A stretch of 64,000 bases of DNA from positions 1,652,902,062-1,652,966,061 of the forward strand of contig OY728121.1 in the NCBI GenBank assembly GCA_963277665.1. Direction: 5' to 3'. The position numbers and the translations under genes were made by a program. Under the pieces are notes generated by a model. That model ran no database searches. It was given only the letters and a program-made list of their open reading frames with translations, and was not told the DNA's origin. Position 1 is the first letter of the stretch; each line of letters starts with the position of its first letter. Below, piece after piece: positions 11,561 to 25,139 of the stretch. This stretch comes from Viscum album (taxonomy: Eukaryota > Streptophyta > Magnoliopsida > Santalales > Viscaceae).

Positions 11561-14500
11561 TGTGAAACACCTTAAATGTGGAAACTTGACAAAAAATAGA
11601 CAAACCATCATTGTAGAAAATTATCAATTACACCTTATCGTAGAACCTTAATGATTTAGCTTCTTTGCAGATTATATAGATAGTAAAATTATTATTTTTG
11701 AATATACTTAAAATATCTACAATTTTCGTCGCATATATTACACTTTATAAACATATCTAACATTATACATTCCTTCATAACCTATGAAAATAGAAACATA
11801 AAAAATTTTCATATTAGATACTTATTATGTGTAAACATATTAGATATAAACTAGTTATTTTGAATACGATAAATATGAGAATAATTTTATAAAAATTTGA
11901 TCATATGTTATAAATATATACCCAATAAATCATTGAACACAAATCGTGGTCCATGGAATAGGTTTTTGTTATAAAAAATACATAAGTGATAAAAGTATAG
12001 AATTATTTATAGTTAATCAAGATCTATGAGATCATATCATAAGAATAAGAAATATATTAGATTACATAAACATAAAAATAGAGATCATATTTTAAGGTTA
12101 CCCACAATAATATTTATCGCATAGTTATCTTGTCCTTACCACCAATTTACCTTCTTAGCCTTCGATTAAATGTCTGTGTATCCTCTCAGGTTTCTGAAAA
12201 AACCTAGTGTACCCTCTTAGGCTTTTTCATTCCACTCATTTTCCATTTTAGCATATGAAATATAAAACATAATCTAATTAATTAGAACACAATAATTAAT
12301 CATATCATTACATAATGATAATACATTAATACGTAATCCAAAAGGAAAAAATCATTCATTATTTTATAATAACATAATCAACCCATTGAAATAAATAGGT
12401 TTCATGAAAACATTCATATAATATTGTTATCATATTTTTAAAGAGAAAAAAATAGTTTTGTATTTCTGGAAAATATCCACAATGAAACATAAGACCCCTT
12501 AACTAAGGATGAAAAATATGGAAAATATTTTTTAAATAAACATTAGAAAACTTATTATACAAAAAAGAGAATATATAATTCCAATTTTTAAAATTTTTAA
12601 AACAAAAAAATTCCAAAAAAGTGGAATATGTTTCTCATTATAATTCTTTCAAACATGTAATGTATGTTTTTTATTTATTACTCGAAATCTAGGTGGAAAT
12701 TTTGTTTCATTACTTGAATGTTAAATATATTTATTTATTATTTTTGTAAAGAATCCAAAAAATAACATGTTCAGAAAATTAAAAGAAAATTCCATAAAAA
12801 ATTGTAAATAAAGTTAACTAGAGTATGAAAATAAATTTACAATTAAATTTAATAAATATAATAACTTCTATAAAATATATTTGAAGATAATGGATATGGA
12901 GGAGAACTATATTCAACCAATAAGGATACATAATGATGAATTTTATTAAAAACATTCAGTGTTTTAAGAACCCTTGAGGTGTTAAATGTAATGATTAGTT
13001 ATGTAAGCCATAAATATACAAATTAAAACCAAATGTGTGGGTTTTTGAAGATAAATAACATAAAAATATTCCCTAAAAGAAATGTGAACATAAATAATTT
13101 TGAAAAAGTGTGATTATAACATAAACCATTACATTGAATCCCAAATTCCATAATAGAGGAAGTTCTTGTATAAAAAATATATATTTATTATATGAATATA
13201 TTGTATCTATATTCATACCAATATTACTATATTATGTTACCTTATAATTTCAAATTAAAATTTATTAATAATTCATCACTAATATGAATATTCACAAGTA
13301 AACTATTTTATTTTCCACACATGATTAAGTTTAGATGTTACTGTACTTGAACCTTGGGCATCTTTTCATTATATTTATACTCCTAATCGTGTCAAAAAAT
13401 TTATATTTAGAAATTTTACACACTTTTAGAATCATAAAATTAAGGAAGTTGTGAAAAATGATATACATTTATATGTGGAGGTGGTAGTCTGCATGTACAC
13501 ACAAGTGATATTTTCATTTTTCAATCGATGAAAATAAAGGATGATAAATAATAATATATCTTTAAAAATAATAATTACATATAAATAAAAATATTATTCA
13601 TCAAATCCATATATTAAATCATCCATGATATATGATTATGAATAATGAAATACATCTCTCCTTGTATATTGTATTTCATACGCACGAGTGATAGTTTCGT
13701 TTTCCATTGAATGTATGGGAAGTAGATAATGGTCATTCCATCAACAAAATTATATTTCATTATATTTATTATACTTAATTTAACATTTCAGAATGTATAT
13801 AATATATTATTAAAGGGTGTATTTCTATATATACTTTAAAAAAAATGATTAAGAAAATTACCTATTCCACATGTATCCCATTTTGGACTACACCTTAATC
13901 CTTATATGGTGGGTATTTTGTTAATAAAAGAATATATATTAAACTTTAAGGATAATTAAGATGTGATTTTGGTAGATATTGGTCAAAATATGTTTCTTAC
14001 TTTGAGTGGATATGGGATTATAGGATGTTCCCTTCTATAAGTGAGTGGAGTGGAACCCTTGTAAATACACTTAATTTAAAAATACTAACTTCAGTCTCAT
14101 GAGATGGTGTAAAACAATAAGTCCCATTTTCAATATAAGGTGATCGGAGGTCCATACCCACTAAACCAATCAAATTTTATATTACTTTTATTGTTCTTTT
14201 TAATCAATGTCGCATTATTTCAACCCTCTTTACCCATTTTATCCTTAGTTCATGTGACAAACTTTTTACCAAGGTAACATATTTTTTATGAAAAAAAAAT
14301 TAAATTTCACAAAAAACATAATTATTTAATTGCAAATATGAGATTAATTTTATATGACAAAATTTATAGAGGTGGTAAAAACTATATTAAATAAGTTTAT
14401 GTAAAACAATATGACAAAATGTTTTAGGAAATATGCATTATTAAGAATAAAAATGTATTTCGAGAAATATCCTGTATAGAATAATTCACCATATCATATA

Positions 14501-15150
14501 TTTGTTTATAGATAAATAATAAATAATATATTTATTATAATAAGGTAAATCCAAAATTTAATTGATCATTTTTAATACCAAGATAATGGAAAAGTTCAAA
14601 AAAAAATTATTAGAATAAAATATGACTTAGTTTCCAAAAAGTTATATATGGGTCTTGAAATTAAATATAATTTTAATAAGGGGTTTATTTTAGTCCTTAA
14701 ATTTATCTTTTATAGAGCCAATGGTATTATATATTTTAAGCCATATTAATATCATAATGATGTTATAAGATTTAAAATATTTTTAAAGACTATATTTTTC
14801 TCTATTCACAAAAAAATAATCTATTGCAAATAAATCCAAAAAATACACCTTAAATTAATTTTTACATGATAATTTCAGATATGATGTTCATTAATGAGAT
14901 TGATGTTCACAAAATTGATTAAAATAATATATATAATTTAAAAAATAATCTTTTAATGAAATTACTTTTTTCAATGACAAATTATTATAATACTTGCTAT
15001 ATTTAATTAATTGAATTTATTAATTCTTTTGATTTTTTGGATTGTAAAACATTATATGTTGTATTATAAGAAAAAAATTTGGTTTTGTTTGGTTTTATAT
15101 GAGTAACAACCTATCAAACATATGAATATATTTTTCAAATGAGAGCTTTC
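11561..15150 (-). repeat. 5' LTR remnant of the older sibling
   Basis: Collinear by eye with the young 5' LTR. Positions 12,863-12,905 (GAAGATAATGGATATGG) match 4,345-4,375 (GAAGAAACATGGATGTGG); 13,475-13,505 matches the CpG-dense motif at 4,774. Positions 14,140-14,175 (GGAGGTCCATACCCACTAAA) match 5,450-5,480 (ATAGGTCGAAAACCACTCAA). Length of about 3.6 kb is slightly under that of the young LTR. Confidence 0.6.
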
Positions 15151-15188
15151 CCAAAATAAAAATCCTCCTTTATTAAAAAATAATAATT

Positions 15189-18100
15189 TTATAGAAGTCT
15201 AGGAGATGGATTTTTATAGTAGTCCCTTTCCAAATAAAAGAGGCTCCAGTCCAGTACGTCATTAACCCAAATCAATTTCAGAGAAACTATCCCTTTATTA
15301 GCATTCCCATCATCCACTAACTTTTCCTCATGGTATGCACTCAGGATAATGTAGATATTTGGAAATTGATCATCTATATAGTTTTTCCATCTAGAATTCA
15401 TATTTCATGTGAGATAAATATTACATTTTTTGATAGCTTTCTCCTCAATAGTGGAATGAAATTCAATCAACAAGTTGAAGTTTCCCCATTTTTTTAACAA
15501 TTACACTATATTAATTATACCATTTATTCTAGCATTAGGGGATGTATTGAATCCACAAAGCACCTATACGAATCCTAGTGTCGTACCTCTATAATTTCTG
15601 AAAATTGCACTATATATGGAAGGACATATATTTCCTCTTAAAGCTCCATCTATTGTAAATTTGATCCAGCTCAGAGTCAAGGTATTAAAATGAGTTCCAT
15701 GATTCCCAAAGATATATGATATTTACCTGTAAAACAAAATCTCTTAATAATTATAAGATCATGTGTTGTGTTATTAAAACACCCATTTTGGATATCATTT
15801 TCATGTTGCGCAAATAGTGTGGATGAATTATACATAAGTATTAAAGGAAAATATTACTAAGATGTTTTGATAAAGGGTGCTCGATGTATAATTGTTGGTG
15901 CACTCAGATTCCTTCCAGAAAATGGATTCTGGATTCAAAAAAATCAGCATTAGAAGTCTATAGAGTAGTGTATGAGACCTATATTTGAAATAATTGATAA
16001 ATTTACTCTCTATAATGGTTGAAAAGAACTCATCTCAAATTTATATTAATCCCAAATTCGTGAAAAATATTCTCTATGGAAATAATCAAATACTTTACCC
16101 TCCACAAAAAAATTAGAATTTGGAATGAGGTATCCAAAATTTTCTAAAAACCATGGCCCATCTTTTTGGATTCCCTATAAAAGTTTCTTAATAGAAATTA
16201 TTTTTGGAGAGCTTCCAATTTGATACATGTTTCCAAAAAAATGCGTAATCACCAGGAATAAATTCAGAGCTTGGAAGCAAATATATTATTTTAGCAGGAA
16301 GCATGTCCAAGGGATGATCAATTTCTACCTTTATCGACACCTTTTTATATATTTATGGATTAAATGATTTTATCATGTCATGAATAGGAATACCTATCTT
16401 GTGGTCTAACCAGAAATTCAAGGCAATTTCTATGTTTCCCATCCAATTAGAATACAAGAAAGTAGTGGAGAAAACATATTTAGAGTATTCCAAATTTTTG
16501 AATCCACAAAATCTAAATTTACCTATTTGATCCTACCAAAGAAACAGGATCTCAAAAAAGAAATATCCTCCAACTTCTCATTAATAATCCTCCATGTGAA
16601 TTTTTCTTGGAATGAATCATTGAACACCAAAGAGTTTTTATGCCAATCCCACCCTAATAAATTGGTTGGCTACATTGTTTCTAGGGTATATTCAATAGTC
16701 TCATATATTTTATTCCTCCACTATAGAAAATGATTTTGATTGAGGTATTTATACAATTAATTAGAAATATTATCCATTTATAGACCATAAAATAGTAAAA
16801 TAATTTTCTCACAATAATATCCTTGACAAGGATAGCACTAACTTTCATAGATAGTATCATTAGTTTATAGGAATCAAACTAATTGATCACCTAACTCACA
16901 CTATAAGAAAAATTTCATACATGACGTTTTTCCAAGACTAAAAGGATACCAAGTTAGGTGAAAGGATGACCACATTATCTTATTCTGATTTCACTGATAA
17001 TGTCAATGTTTATAGCTTAAGTGTTATTTTATACAATATAGATGAATGGATTGTTCTAGTCAGTTTCTGTCCCTAAGACATTTTTATAATTAATAAGTGA
17101 ATATTTTATGTTTTTTATGTTTCTTTTATCACCGTGAGGGAAATTATGATTTCATCAATATATAGTAAGATAGTGGATGAATTAAGATACCTAACATCAC
17201 TAATGAAATTAATTTTGTCTACATTGACCTTATTGAGAAGGATTCTACTTAAATAATCTTTAAGTAAGGAGAAAATTATGGCTAAGAGAGGGTTACGGTT
17301 CCATACACCTAAGGAGTAGGTGATGTAGCCCAAAAAAGATCCTTATATTTGTAATGAGATATTTTTGGATCCCAAAAGTATTCAATATCATTTAATATAA
17401 GTATCATGAAATTGATAATTACTTAATACCATAAAAATGAATACACAGTCTAAAGTATTGATGGATTTTTTAACATTAATGTTGATATCCATGCTTCCTC
17501 CCCTAGAAACATTCTTGAGAAGGTTAATACATTATAAATAAATTATTATGAAATGTTTAATATTTTTACAATTGATAAAAACAAAATGGTTTTGAGATAA
17601 TTTTTTTTGGCAATATAGGAAGGAATATTGGAAATATTTTTATCACTATTTTTTTATATATTATGTAAAAGTGCCACTAGTCTGATGAATTTAATCACAT
17701 TCACATCCTCTAATTTTTTTTAAGTTAAAGGAACTGATCATTAATTATCTCTATCAACTAACCACCCTTAATAAACTAACTGATTTTTTTTTCACTTCAT
17801 AATGAATAATCTATCAATATTCATAAAAGAAATAGTTAGTGAAACCATCCATTCTAGGATAAAAAAAAGAATTAAGAAAAAATGAACACTTTGATCTCAT
17901 ATTCTAATATAACATCAAAAATTCTTTAATTATACTCCTCAGTGATAAGACTTTTAAAAGAATCCTTCGTAATATATGTACAATTATTGGTTCAATCAGA
18001 TAGGTTGTTTTATAAATAATCAACATGATCAGCCATGTCCTATCCTTTCTCTAGAAGAATCCCATTATCAATTAGAATAGCTAGAGGCTAATTTTTCTGA

Positions 18101-18450
18101 ATCTTTTTATACTGTTAAAAAACATGATGTTTCTAACCCCCACCATGATCCATTTCACATTAAAGGTTCTTATATTCAGATATTATTTTATTATCAAAAT
18201 AGTATTGAGTTCATGTATAGTCACATTTTCTTAAAAAAGAGTAATAGAAAAATCACAACTACTTTCACTTTCTTTGGTGGTACAAAGAAATGATACTAGC
18301 TTTAAATATTTTCATCATGATCGATAAATCTATCAGGAATCCAAATTTTCAATCATCACATAATCACTCTCATAATAAGAAAACAATCTATGGAATGATT
18401 TTTATATTTTAAGTAATTCAATGTATCCTGGACCAATTTTTTAAATTTAG
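15189..18450 (-). pseudogene. L1 LINE ORF2, 3' half (linker, RT, thumb region), decayed
   Basis: Reads on the minus strand with many stops and frameshifts but in the right domain order. Near 18,155 KWIMVGVRNIMFF matches the pre-RT plant L1 motif KWIKDGDRNTKFFH. At 17,115-17,333 a 72-residue frame matches the RT block around GxxQGDPLSPxLF (here GVWNRNPLLAIIF) through the (Y/F)ADD region, here decayed to LLYIDEIII. Near 16,970 TWYPFSLGKTS resembles the YLGLPLG motif. At 15,189-15,401 DDQFPNIYIILSAYHEE, ending in VLDWSLFYLERDY, matches the late ORF2 segment FPxLYxI...DWELE. The zf-RVT end is missing, probably cut by the large-LTR element on its left. It ends abruptly where the Tekay LTR starts at 18,456. 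Confidence 0.75.
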
Positions 18451-18455
18451 GATAC

Positions 18456-21134
18456 CGTAGAAACCAGAAATTTTTGATTAATATTGGTTTCCTAAAAATA
18501 TTTATTATATTATTTGATACTCAACATAAATATATCTCTTTAATAATTAAGTGATTATAATTTGAAATATGACTATAGAGTTTTTTTCCATTATATTTTT
18601 GTTGGTCAATATGACCATAGGTCAAAATGATCATTGGGAACTATAATCTCAATAAAAATTTTAATTTAATCATTAGAGTTTATAAGTAAAATTTTGACAA
18701 ACCAAAATTATTAAAAAAAGAGTTGATAGCCTAAACTATTAGAGTTTTTTCATTTGAAGCCCGTTTTTTAGGACCAGGGAGGTAGGCTAGATCTGTGGGC
18801 TTCAATCTTGACCAAGACCAAGGCATAATTCAACATGTAATGTTTGAACAAAATTACCAATGACAAAGGTTCTTAATAGTAGAGTTTACCACTCAGGCGA
18901 TGTTATCTAATCTGCCCCATGAGTTTGTCACTATCACACACCTCACCCTTAGTATGTATTCAGGTGTGATAAGGGTTTTTGTGTCAAGCCATTAGTTACT
19001 TATTATATAGTCGTATAAAAAATTGTTTCATTGTCTCTATTTTGAGTTTAGTATTTCTTCAAAATATTAAAATTTCTATAAATTGATTTTTGAACCAGAA
19101 ATTTTAATTTTATAAAAGATATAATTTATATGATAAAATAAGTCATTATTAATAATGTTCATTTTAGTTTCAAATTCTTGTTTAAAAATTCATAATTAAA
19201 TTTAAATGATAAAAAATTATTTTTCTCTAGTGTCAGAAATTTTACTATACATTTTACAATGTGTTTTCCTTCCACTTTTATTTTTAATAAATATGAATTA
19301 TATATTTAAAATTTAATTATCTCAAAAATAGAAAATTATAATGATAAATTAATCAATAGTTTTGAAATCATCGTGTTGAAATTTGGGTAGGGTGAATTAA
19401 TGATAATTTTATAATATATTTTCTTCTTCGTGGAATAGAAAAAATATATTTTTGAGTATTCAATATGATCAATTAAATAATAAAGATATAATATTTAATA
19501 TAAAATGATGTTAAACCCTTTAGATTTTAATAACATAAAAGGTGTCCCATTTTTCCAATACCATTGGAAAATTACATGGGAAGGACCATTGTTTGGCAAA
19601 TACCACTACCATGGTTTCTAAGGAAATCAATAAAAAAATCCCTCACTTTCACTATAAATACCCACCCATATCTCCATTATCATTCATTACCAATAAATCT
19701 TAAAAAATATCTGATCTTTTTACCACCAATGGAGTCCTCCAAGGTTTTCTTAAGCCCCTAATGTCTCAATCTTTGAGTTTTAGGAACACTCTTCAAGCTA
19801 AGGGAAATTTGAACTTCTCTTTTCCTTTTAGGATCCCTCTTTATGTGGTGTGTCTTTAAAATTTCAATAATATGTTATCATTTTCAATTTAATTGGTCCC
19901 TATTATATATTAATATTAATTTCTTATTTGTATATCATTTTTCCCACCCTTTTCAATGTTTTCAAAAACCACGTTTCTTACACGTTATGCTACCAAATTT
20001 TCCTTAAACATTATGTCAATTTTTCTAAAGAAATTATCTTATTTTCATTTTTCAATACCAAAACATATTTATTTTATAAGTTTATTCAAATATATTTCAA
20101 AATTATAAATATTATTCTATGATTAATATACAAGAAACCCACCTTCCTTTTCCATGGATTAATATTGACATAAATTTCTTATTTTTAATCACTAATTTTT
20201 AAAACACAATAATTTTTATAGGAAAATCCTTTATTTTATTTCACATGGGTTATTTATGAAATGTTTTGTTAAGATCCATGTATATAATATTAATAAATAC
20301 ATATGAATACTTCACCCCAATAGCACTCCACTACATTTTGTAAAGAATTTAATCTCTAGATATGAAATGTTTTATGAAACCTTGGTGAATAACCTTGGTA
20401 ATTTTCATGACACTTGGAGACAAAACGTGGTGATATTCTTATTAATATCTAAAATAAATGTTTTATCCACGAAAAAATGCTATGATTCATGTTTTTATAA
20501 TTATTATTTTCCTATTTCTCATGCCTCTATGATATTCCTAAATTTATTAAGGATAATGCTCTTGATCACATGTAAACTGTTTCTCTTTCCTCCCCTTAAT
20601 GGGCCGTATGCACACCCTTTAATTAGACAATTGTCCCCAGGTAAGTGAGATGTCATAATTGTAATTATGATGAATGATTTATTGTGCATTTCAAGTGGAT
20701 GTGAATATTTTTTTATGTTTTCATATATTATTTATGTTTTAAAAGTAAAGTAATATTTAAAAGATGCTCTATTTTTTACGATGTAATGAAGATTTTATGT
20801 AATAGAAGTGATGGATTAATTTATTGGAATAAAATGATAATTTATTTATTTTTCTAAAATATGATTTTAAAGCATTAGTAAGAATTGTGGGGACAAGTTA
20901 AAATATATGAAAACATCATGGAATTTTGGTGAAATATTATATAAGTGGTTTCCGAATAAAGGAATCATTGTCTAGATATGAATAAGATAATGTGGCTCTA
21001 GCACAGATTAATTAGAGGGAAACCCTGAAAAAATAGCTTTGATCGCGACTCAAACGAGAACTAGTACATGAAAAATACACTTATTGAACACCTGGAGGAT
21101 ATGTTTGGGAAATGACAAGTTTTTTTATGTACCA
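18456..21134 (+). repeat. 5' LTR of the old Tekay-like element
   Basis: Starts CGTAGAAACC, aligned to TGTAATGACC of the 3' LTR. Shared blocks include ATACTCAACATAAATATATCT, ATCATTGGGAACTATA, CACACCTC-CCTTA, AATTGATTTTT and TTTCAAAAACCA. A TATA box is kept at 19,653. The end near GTACCA (21,134) is placed where similarity to the 3' LTR stops and gag-like sequence begins soon after. Confidence 0.7.
19653..19660 (+). promoter_or_regulatory. TATA box of the old Tekay-like 5' LTR
   Basis: TATAAATA in CACTATAAATACCCACCC, followed by pyrimidine-rich sequence suited to a start site. The equivalent site in the 3' LTR (near 45,250) is degraded. Confidence 0.5.
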
Positions 21135-21309
21135 TTATGAGGTATTTATAAGAAATGTAATTGTTTTTAGTGAATAACATATTTAATCATGATGTTTAAA
21201 GACTTGAAATTAATTTAGAATTACAATATTACTAAATGAAACATATTTCTCACTAATGTTTTATTCTTTCAAAAAATACAAGGAAATAAGAGAAATTGCA
21301 TAAATTTTT

Positions 21310-21556
21310 AGCACAATGGATGAATCCTTGTTGGCCTTCCAATGGAAGCAGGAATGGAAAACTACATGAGAATGATGAATCAACATACTTTAGTTAGGAA
21401 AAATAATATGAATCCAGCCAAGAGAATAGATCAAACTGAAGGGAAAAACATTTCATCGAGTCCTTTATGCATCAACGACCGCCTTTTTACAGTGGGTCTA
21501 TGGAAAAATTGATTGGTGAAAATTTATATGGTATATATAAAAGAGCATTTCTTACT
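21310..21556 (+). pseudogene. gag: Ty3/gypsy gag N-terminal fragment
   Basis: Around 21,455-21,556 a plus frame reads FMHQRPPFYSGSMEK, then ENLYGIYKRAF, matching the gag pattern F.R..PP.F.G(S/G)....AE.W...IE.IF of plant chromoviruses. The upstream start is unclear. The frame ends where a CACTA-like terminus begins (about 21,556), which suggests that insertion broke gag. The rest of gag is not found downstream. Confidence 0.5.
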
Positions 21557-22010
21557 ATAAGAAAATAACATTATAGCGGGTTTTTTTAATATGGAGATGG
21601 TTTAAACTGATTCCATATGATCCTACGATGGTTTCGCAAAACCACCACAAAATTGGGTATTAGCATCCAACCCATGGCGGTTTCTTTAATTTAGTTATTG
21701 TTTTTTTAAAGTGTTGTAGTAAATATTTTTAGGGGTGGTTTTGGTGGTTTTAGCTATGGTTTCATGTGAAACAAATGTAATATTTATCTGTGGTTTAAAC
21801 CACTGATAATTATTTTTTCATTTTTTACAGTAAAACTATGATTAAACCACCATAAATACCACAAAACAATAATGATCATTTATTTAGAATTGGTTTTAAC
21901 TGCCATCGACAAGATAATATCAAACTATAGAGGTAGTTTAAACCATCGTGAAATATAGTCCAATTCATTAGTGATGTTTTAAACCAAAACTAAATGTAGA
22001 TTTACAAGTA
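21557..22010 (+). mobile_element. CACTA-type (En/Spm) left terminus and subterminal repeats
   Basis: ACTATAAGAAAATAAC at 21,557 resembles the CACTACAAGAAAA end of CACTA elements (terminal C changed to T). The next ~430 bp carries many copies, in both orientations, of a GGTTTAAACCAC / TGGTTTAAAC subterminal motif (for example near 21,600, 21,791, 21,845, 21,935), as expected of transposase binding sites. No matching right terminus was found before 42,535. Confidence 0.5.
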
Positions 22011-25000
22011 AAAAAAGGAAGTTGCTTCTAGACCCTGAGTACCAGTACCCTTCAAAAAAACCATGTGCCAATAACATATAATAGAATAATATAAATCATC
22101 TATCAATTTTCAGTACTCAACAATCTATCAATGGTTCAAAAAAATGTGCATATAAAATATAATAGAATAATCTAAACCATATCATCTCAATTATTTAATA
22201 ATGTTTTATAGATTAAATCTAATAATTTAAACTGTATAGAATCAACGTTGGAGTTGTATGACTTAAAACTATATAGAACAAACTTGTACAATGTATCCCT
22301 GAGCCATCCTAATAAGGATGATTTATCTCACTGCTTAGGATAACATTGTAAAAATAATTGGGTCTGATAGTACTACTGATTAGTTTTATTTAGGGCTTTA
22401 TTTTTGATACAAATGAAGTGCTTAAACATGACTCGGTAAGAGAATCACTCATGCATATATGAGATAACCTATAATATAACTCTTATAATAGGATGGTGTT
22501 TTTTCAATTCAGGTTGATGATTAATATAAGCATGTTATCTTAGTTTTGTAACCACATTTATTACTAGATGAAGCGTGTTCCATGGAAAGTTTTTTATTTC
22601 AATAAAATGTTTCCCAATAAATTACTATGGTGGGGATAAGAATGATTATTATGTAAATTGTGTCCTTTCATGTATTGGGACACAACTTTAATGGATCTGT
22701 TGGAAATTTTCATAATGAATTAATGAAACTGATTATTATTTATGTTTAATATTTCATATCTCAAATAGGATGAGGACTTTTAAAACAATTGTTTGAGTTT
22801 AAACTAATTATGAATGATATATTCAAGCTCGAGATAAATAAGTGGTCTATGTGTTTTATCAGTCGGTTTTGTGTCAATGAATTCGTGGAATCATGAGGGA
22901 ATGGTGGTTGGTTGATTACCCAACCATTGTTGAATAATGACATTCATTAATGGAATTATTTGGTTATGAATGAAATAACATGGTATCATTGGGATCTAAG
23001 GTTGTGTGATCAATATCATAATTAAAAAACTGGCTATTAAGATTCAAATCTCTTAAAAAAGTATGTTCGGAGAGAATTTATTGATTCTTCAAAGATCAAA
23101 TTTTGAAGGGGTGCTGATCCTTCCATATATACATCATGTTTCATATGATGTGATCGTTTTGGTGTGTAACCCTTTAAAGATATACCATATAAGTATAATG
23201 AGGGTGTTAGGGTGCACTAATGTGGATGACCCATTTTTGGACCCAGTCACACATCATAAAGAGGCTTGGCATCAATGGTTGGTTCATGGAAAGTATAACA
23301 TGTTTTAATGGATCATATATTTGAAGATCTAAACAGGAATATCAATATAATTTTACAAAAATATTAGGATGATTTTTTTGTGGACCATGAATGGGTAATG
23401 TTTAGAAACATGGAATACTTGTATTCAAGATTCATTCATTCCCAAAATATTAACACCACAAAAATAATGTTAGGAGAGCATCTTTATAACAAGATAAATA
23501 ATTAAAAAAATGTATTTTTTTGGATGGAATATATCCATGGGAGGTTTACACAAGGATTGATCTATATAAATACAAAATATATGGATGAAAAGTTTCATAT
23601 ATTAGATGGTACCACTCATGTGAGTTCTGAATGATCATTTGATGGTAGTTTTAGTTTTTCAGTTTCAGAACAACTTGAAATGGGTACTATTGTATTCCAT
23701 GGTGAATACCAGGTACTGATTCAAATATATGAAAAGGAGAATCTTGAGTCCAGGAATTAGGCTTAGGATACCTTTTGATTATATTGGTGTGTTTGATCGG
23801 GAATTCTCTAGAATGTTTTTTTTGGAATGGTGAAAAAATTGTTAAGATTTTGTAAGATCAAGAGACATCACAAAAAGTTGGATACAAGCAATGGTGTGCA
23901 TGCTCAAAGTGATGTTATGGTACATTGGATAAAAGGTTTCAAAATATGGCTTCAGAGATGTTGAAATTTAAATTGAGTGTTCTCAAAAAATACTCAACCA
24001 AAAGCATATCAATATGCATTATTTCTAAAAGTACTATGTGGTCAGTGAGGAATCACTTCAGACACATGGTGGGTTTACATAAGTGCGTTTTAATGGTTTC
24101 TTAGAGATTTTAATGGAAAATATAGTGTGAACGGTATGAGCCTGGTCAATTATATTTCAACCATTTCAAAAAAATGAGGACCATGGATAATATCCTCTTA
24201 TGTAACATATTAAATGTGTTGGGAGCACCGTTAGGACATTGTGGTATTGCATAAATATAAAAGTGTGATAGAGGGAGTACTGAAACTTAGAATTGACCAT
24301 TTAAAATTAAAAGTTATAGTGTATGTATCCAAATGTTAAGAACATAGTGGTGTGGCTCCCAATTTGGATCGGCAACATCCTCCAAGTATTATTCTCACTA
24401 ATAATGATGGGGCGAGGCCAAAATAGGCTCGCCTACCATCTAGGGCGCACACCTCAGAGGATATCTTATGAGAAGTGATCGTTACCATATTCAGAATGTG
24501 GTAAATGGTCTAACCAACATTTTTGGGGCCCATCGATGAATGTCATGGTGGTTGGTCTTTTGTGTCCAACATGAATAAAATGAATCAAATAAACAATATA
24601 TTAGTTAGTCCAAAATACTAATATACACATACTAACATTACACAAAATGAAACTATTAAATATATCAATATTCCATATGGATCATAGATTACTTCATACT
24701 CCACCAACTGCAAACTTCACCAATTCTAGACTCACTGCCACACTAAATAATCAATCCATATCAAATTCCAATGCCATTATCATACATGGGGAATCATGAA
24801 AATGTTAGGTCATGAAAATGTTAGGCGAAACACTATGCCACACATGATACATGATAAATGTTACATGTTACATTATACATGAAAAAAACCTATGTATCTA
24901 TATTTTTCCAACATATAAACAAGGCAGCTAATCACTATCTAATGATAAACACTGCTTCTCACCCTCTCCACCTTCATCACTGCTTCCTACTACCAGCACC

Positions 25001-25139
25001 TATAAGACAATTATATTGAAATTTAAATAATTTTGTATATTTATATTTAAACTTAAAACCAAAAAATTTTCAAACTAAATGATTTTAAAGTTGTGCGATT
25101 TACTTTATCACCACCTGTAATTGATAGAATGTCACCTAG
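22011..25139. other. Unassigned stretch, probably CACTA interior
   Basis: No protein family recognised on either strand. An 81-residue plus frame at 23,063-23,308 (WHQWLVHGKYNMF at its end) has no motif I can place. TGGTATCATTGGG at 22,979 looks like a primer site but no LTR boundary supports it. No TNP2 transposase motif was found. A short less AT-rich stretch lies at 24,355-24,560. Confidence 0.3.

Larger units (their letters stand above)
7451..15150 (-). mobile_element. Older decayed sibling of the giant-LTR element
   Basis: Two blocks resemble the young LTR by eye: about 7,900-8,955, ending GGGGAGTTACA like the young LTR end, and about 11,561-15,150. Between them is about 2.6 kb, the interior length of the young element (2,562 bp). 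The copy therefore had the same unusual proportions in the same orientation. It is heavily diverged; changes often read as C-to-T or G-to-A. Exact right end is unresolved between about 15,100 and 15,180. Confidence 0.6.

Noticed and set aside
16902..16916. CACTATAAGAAAAAT resembling a CACTA terminus
   Set aside because: It lies inside the LINE reading, has no subterminal repeats and no partner in inverse orientation.
22979..22991. TGGTATCATTGGG resembling an LTR primer site, first taken as the end of a 4.5-kb LTR
   Set aside because: Similarity to the 3' LTR ends near 21,134 and gag-like sequence follows there, so 22,979 cannot be the LTR edge; no other LTR boundary supports it.
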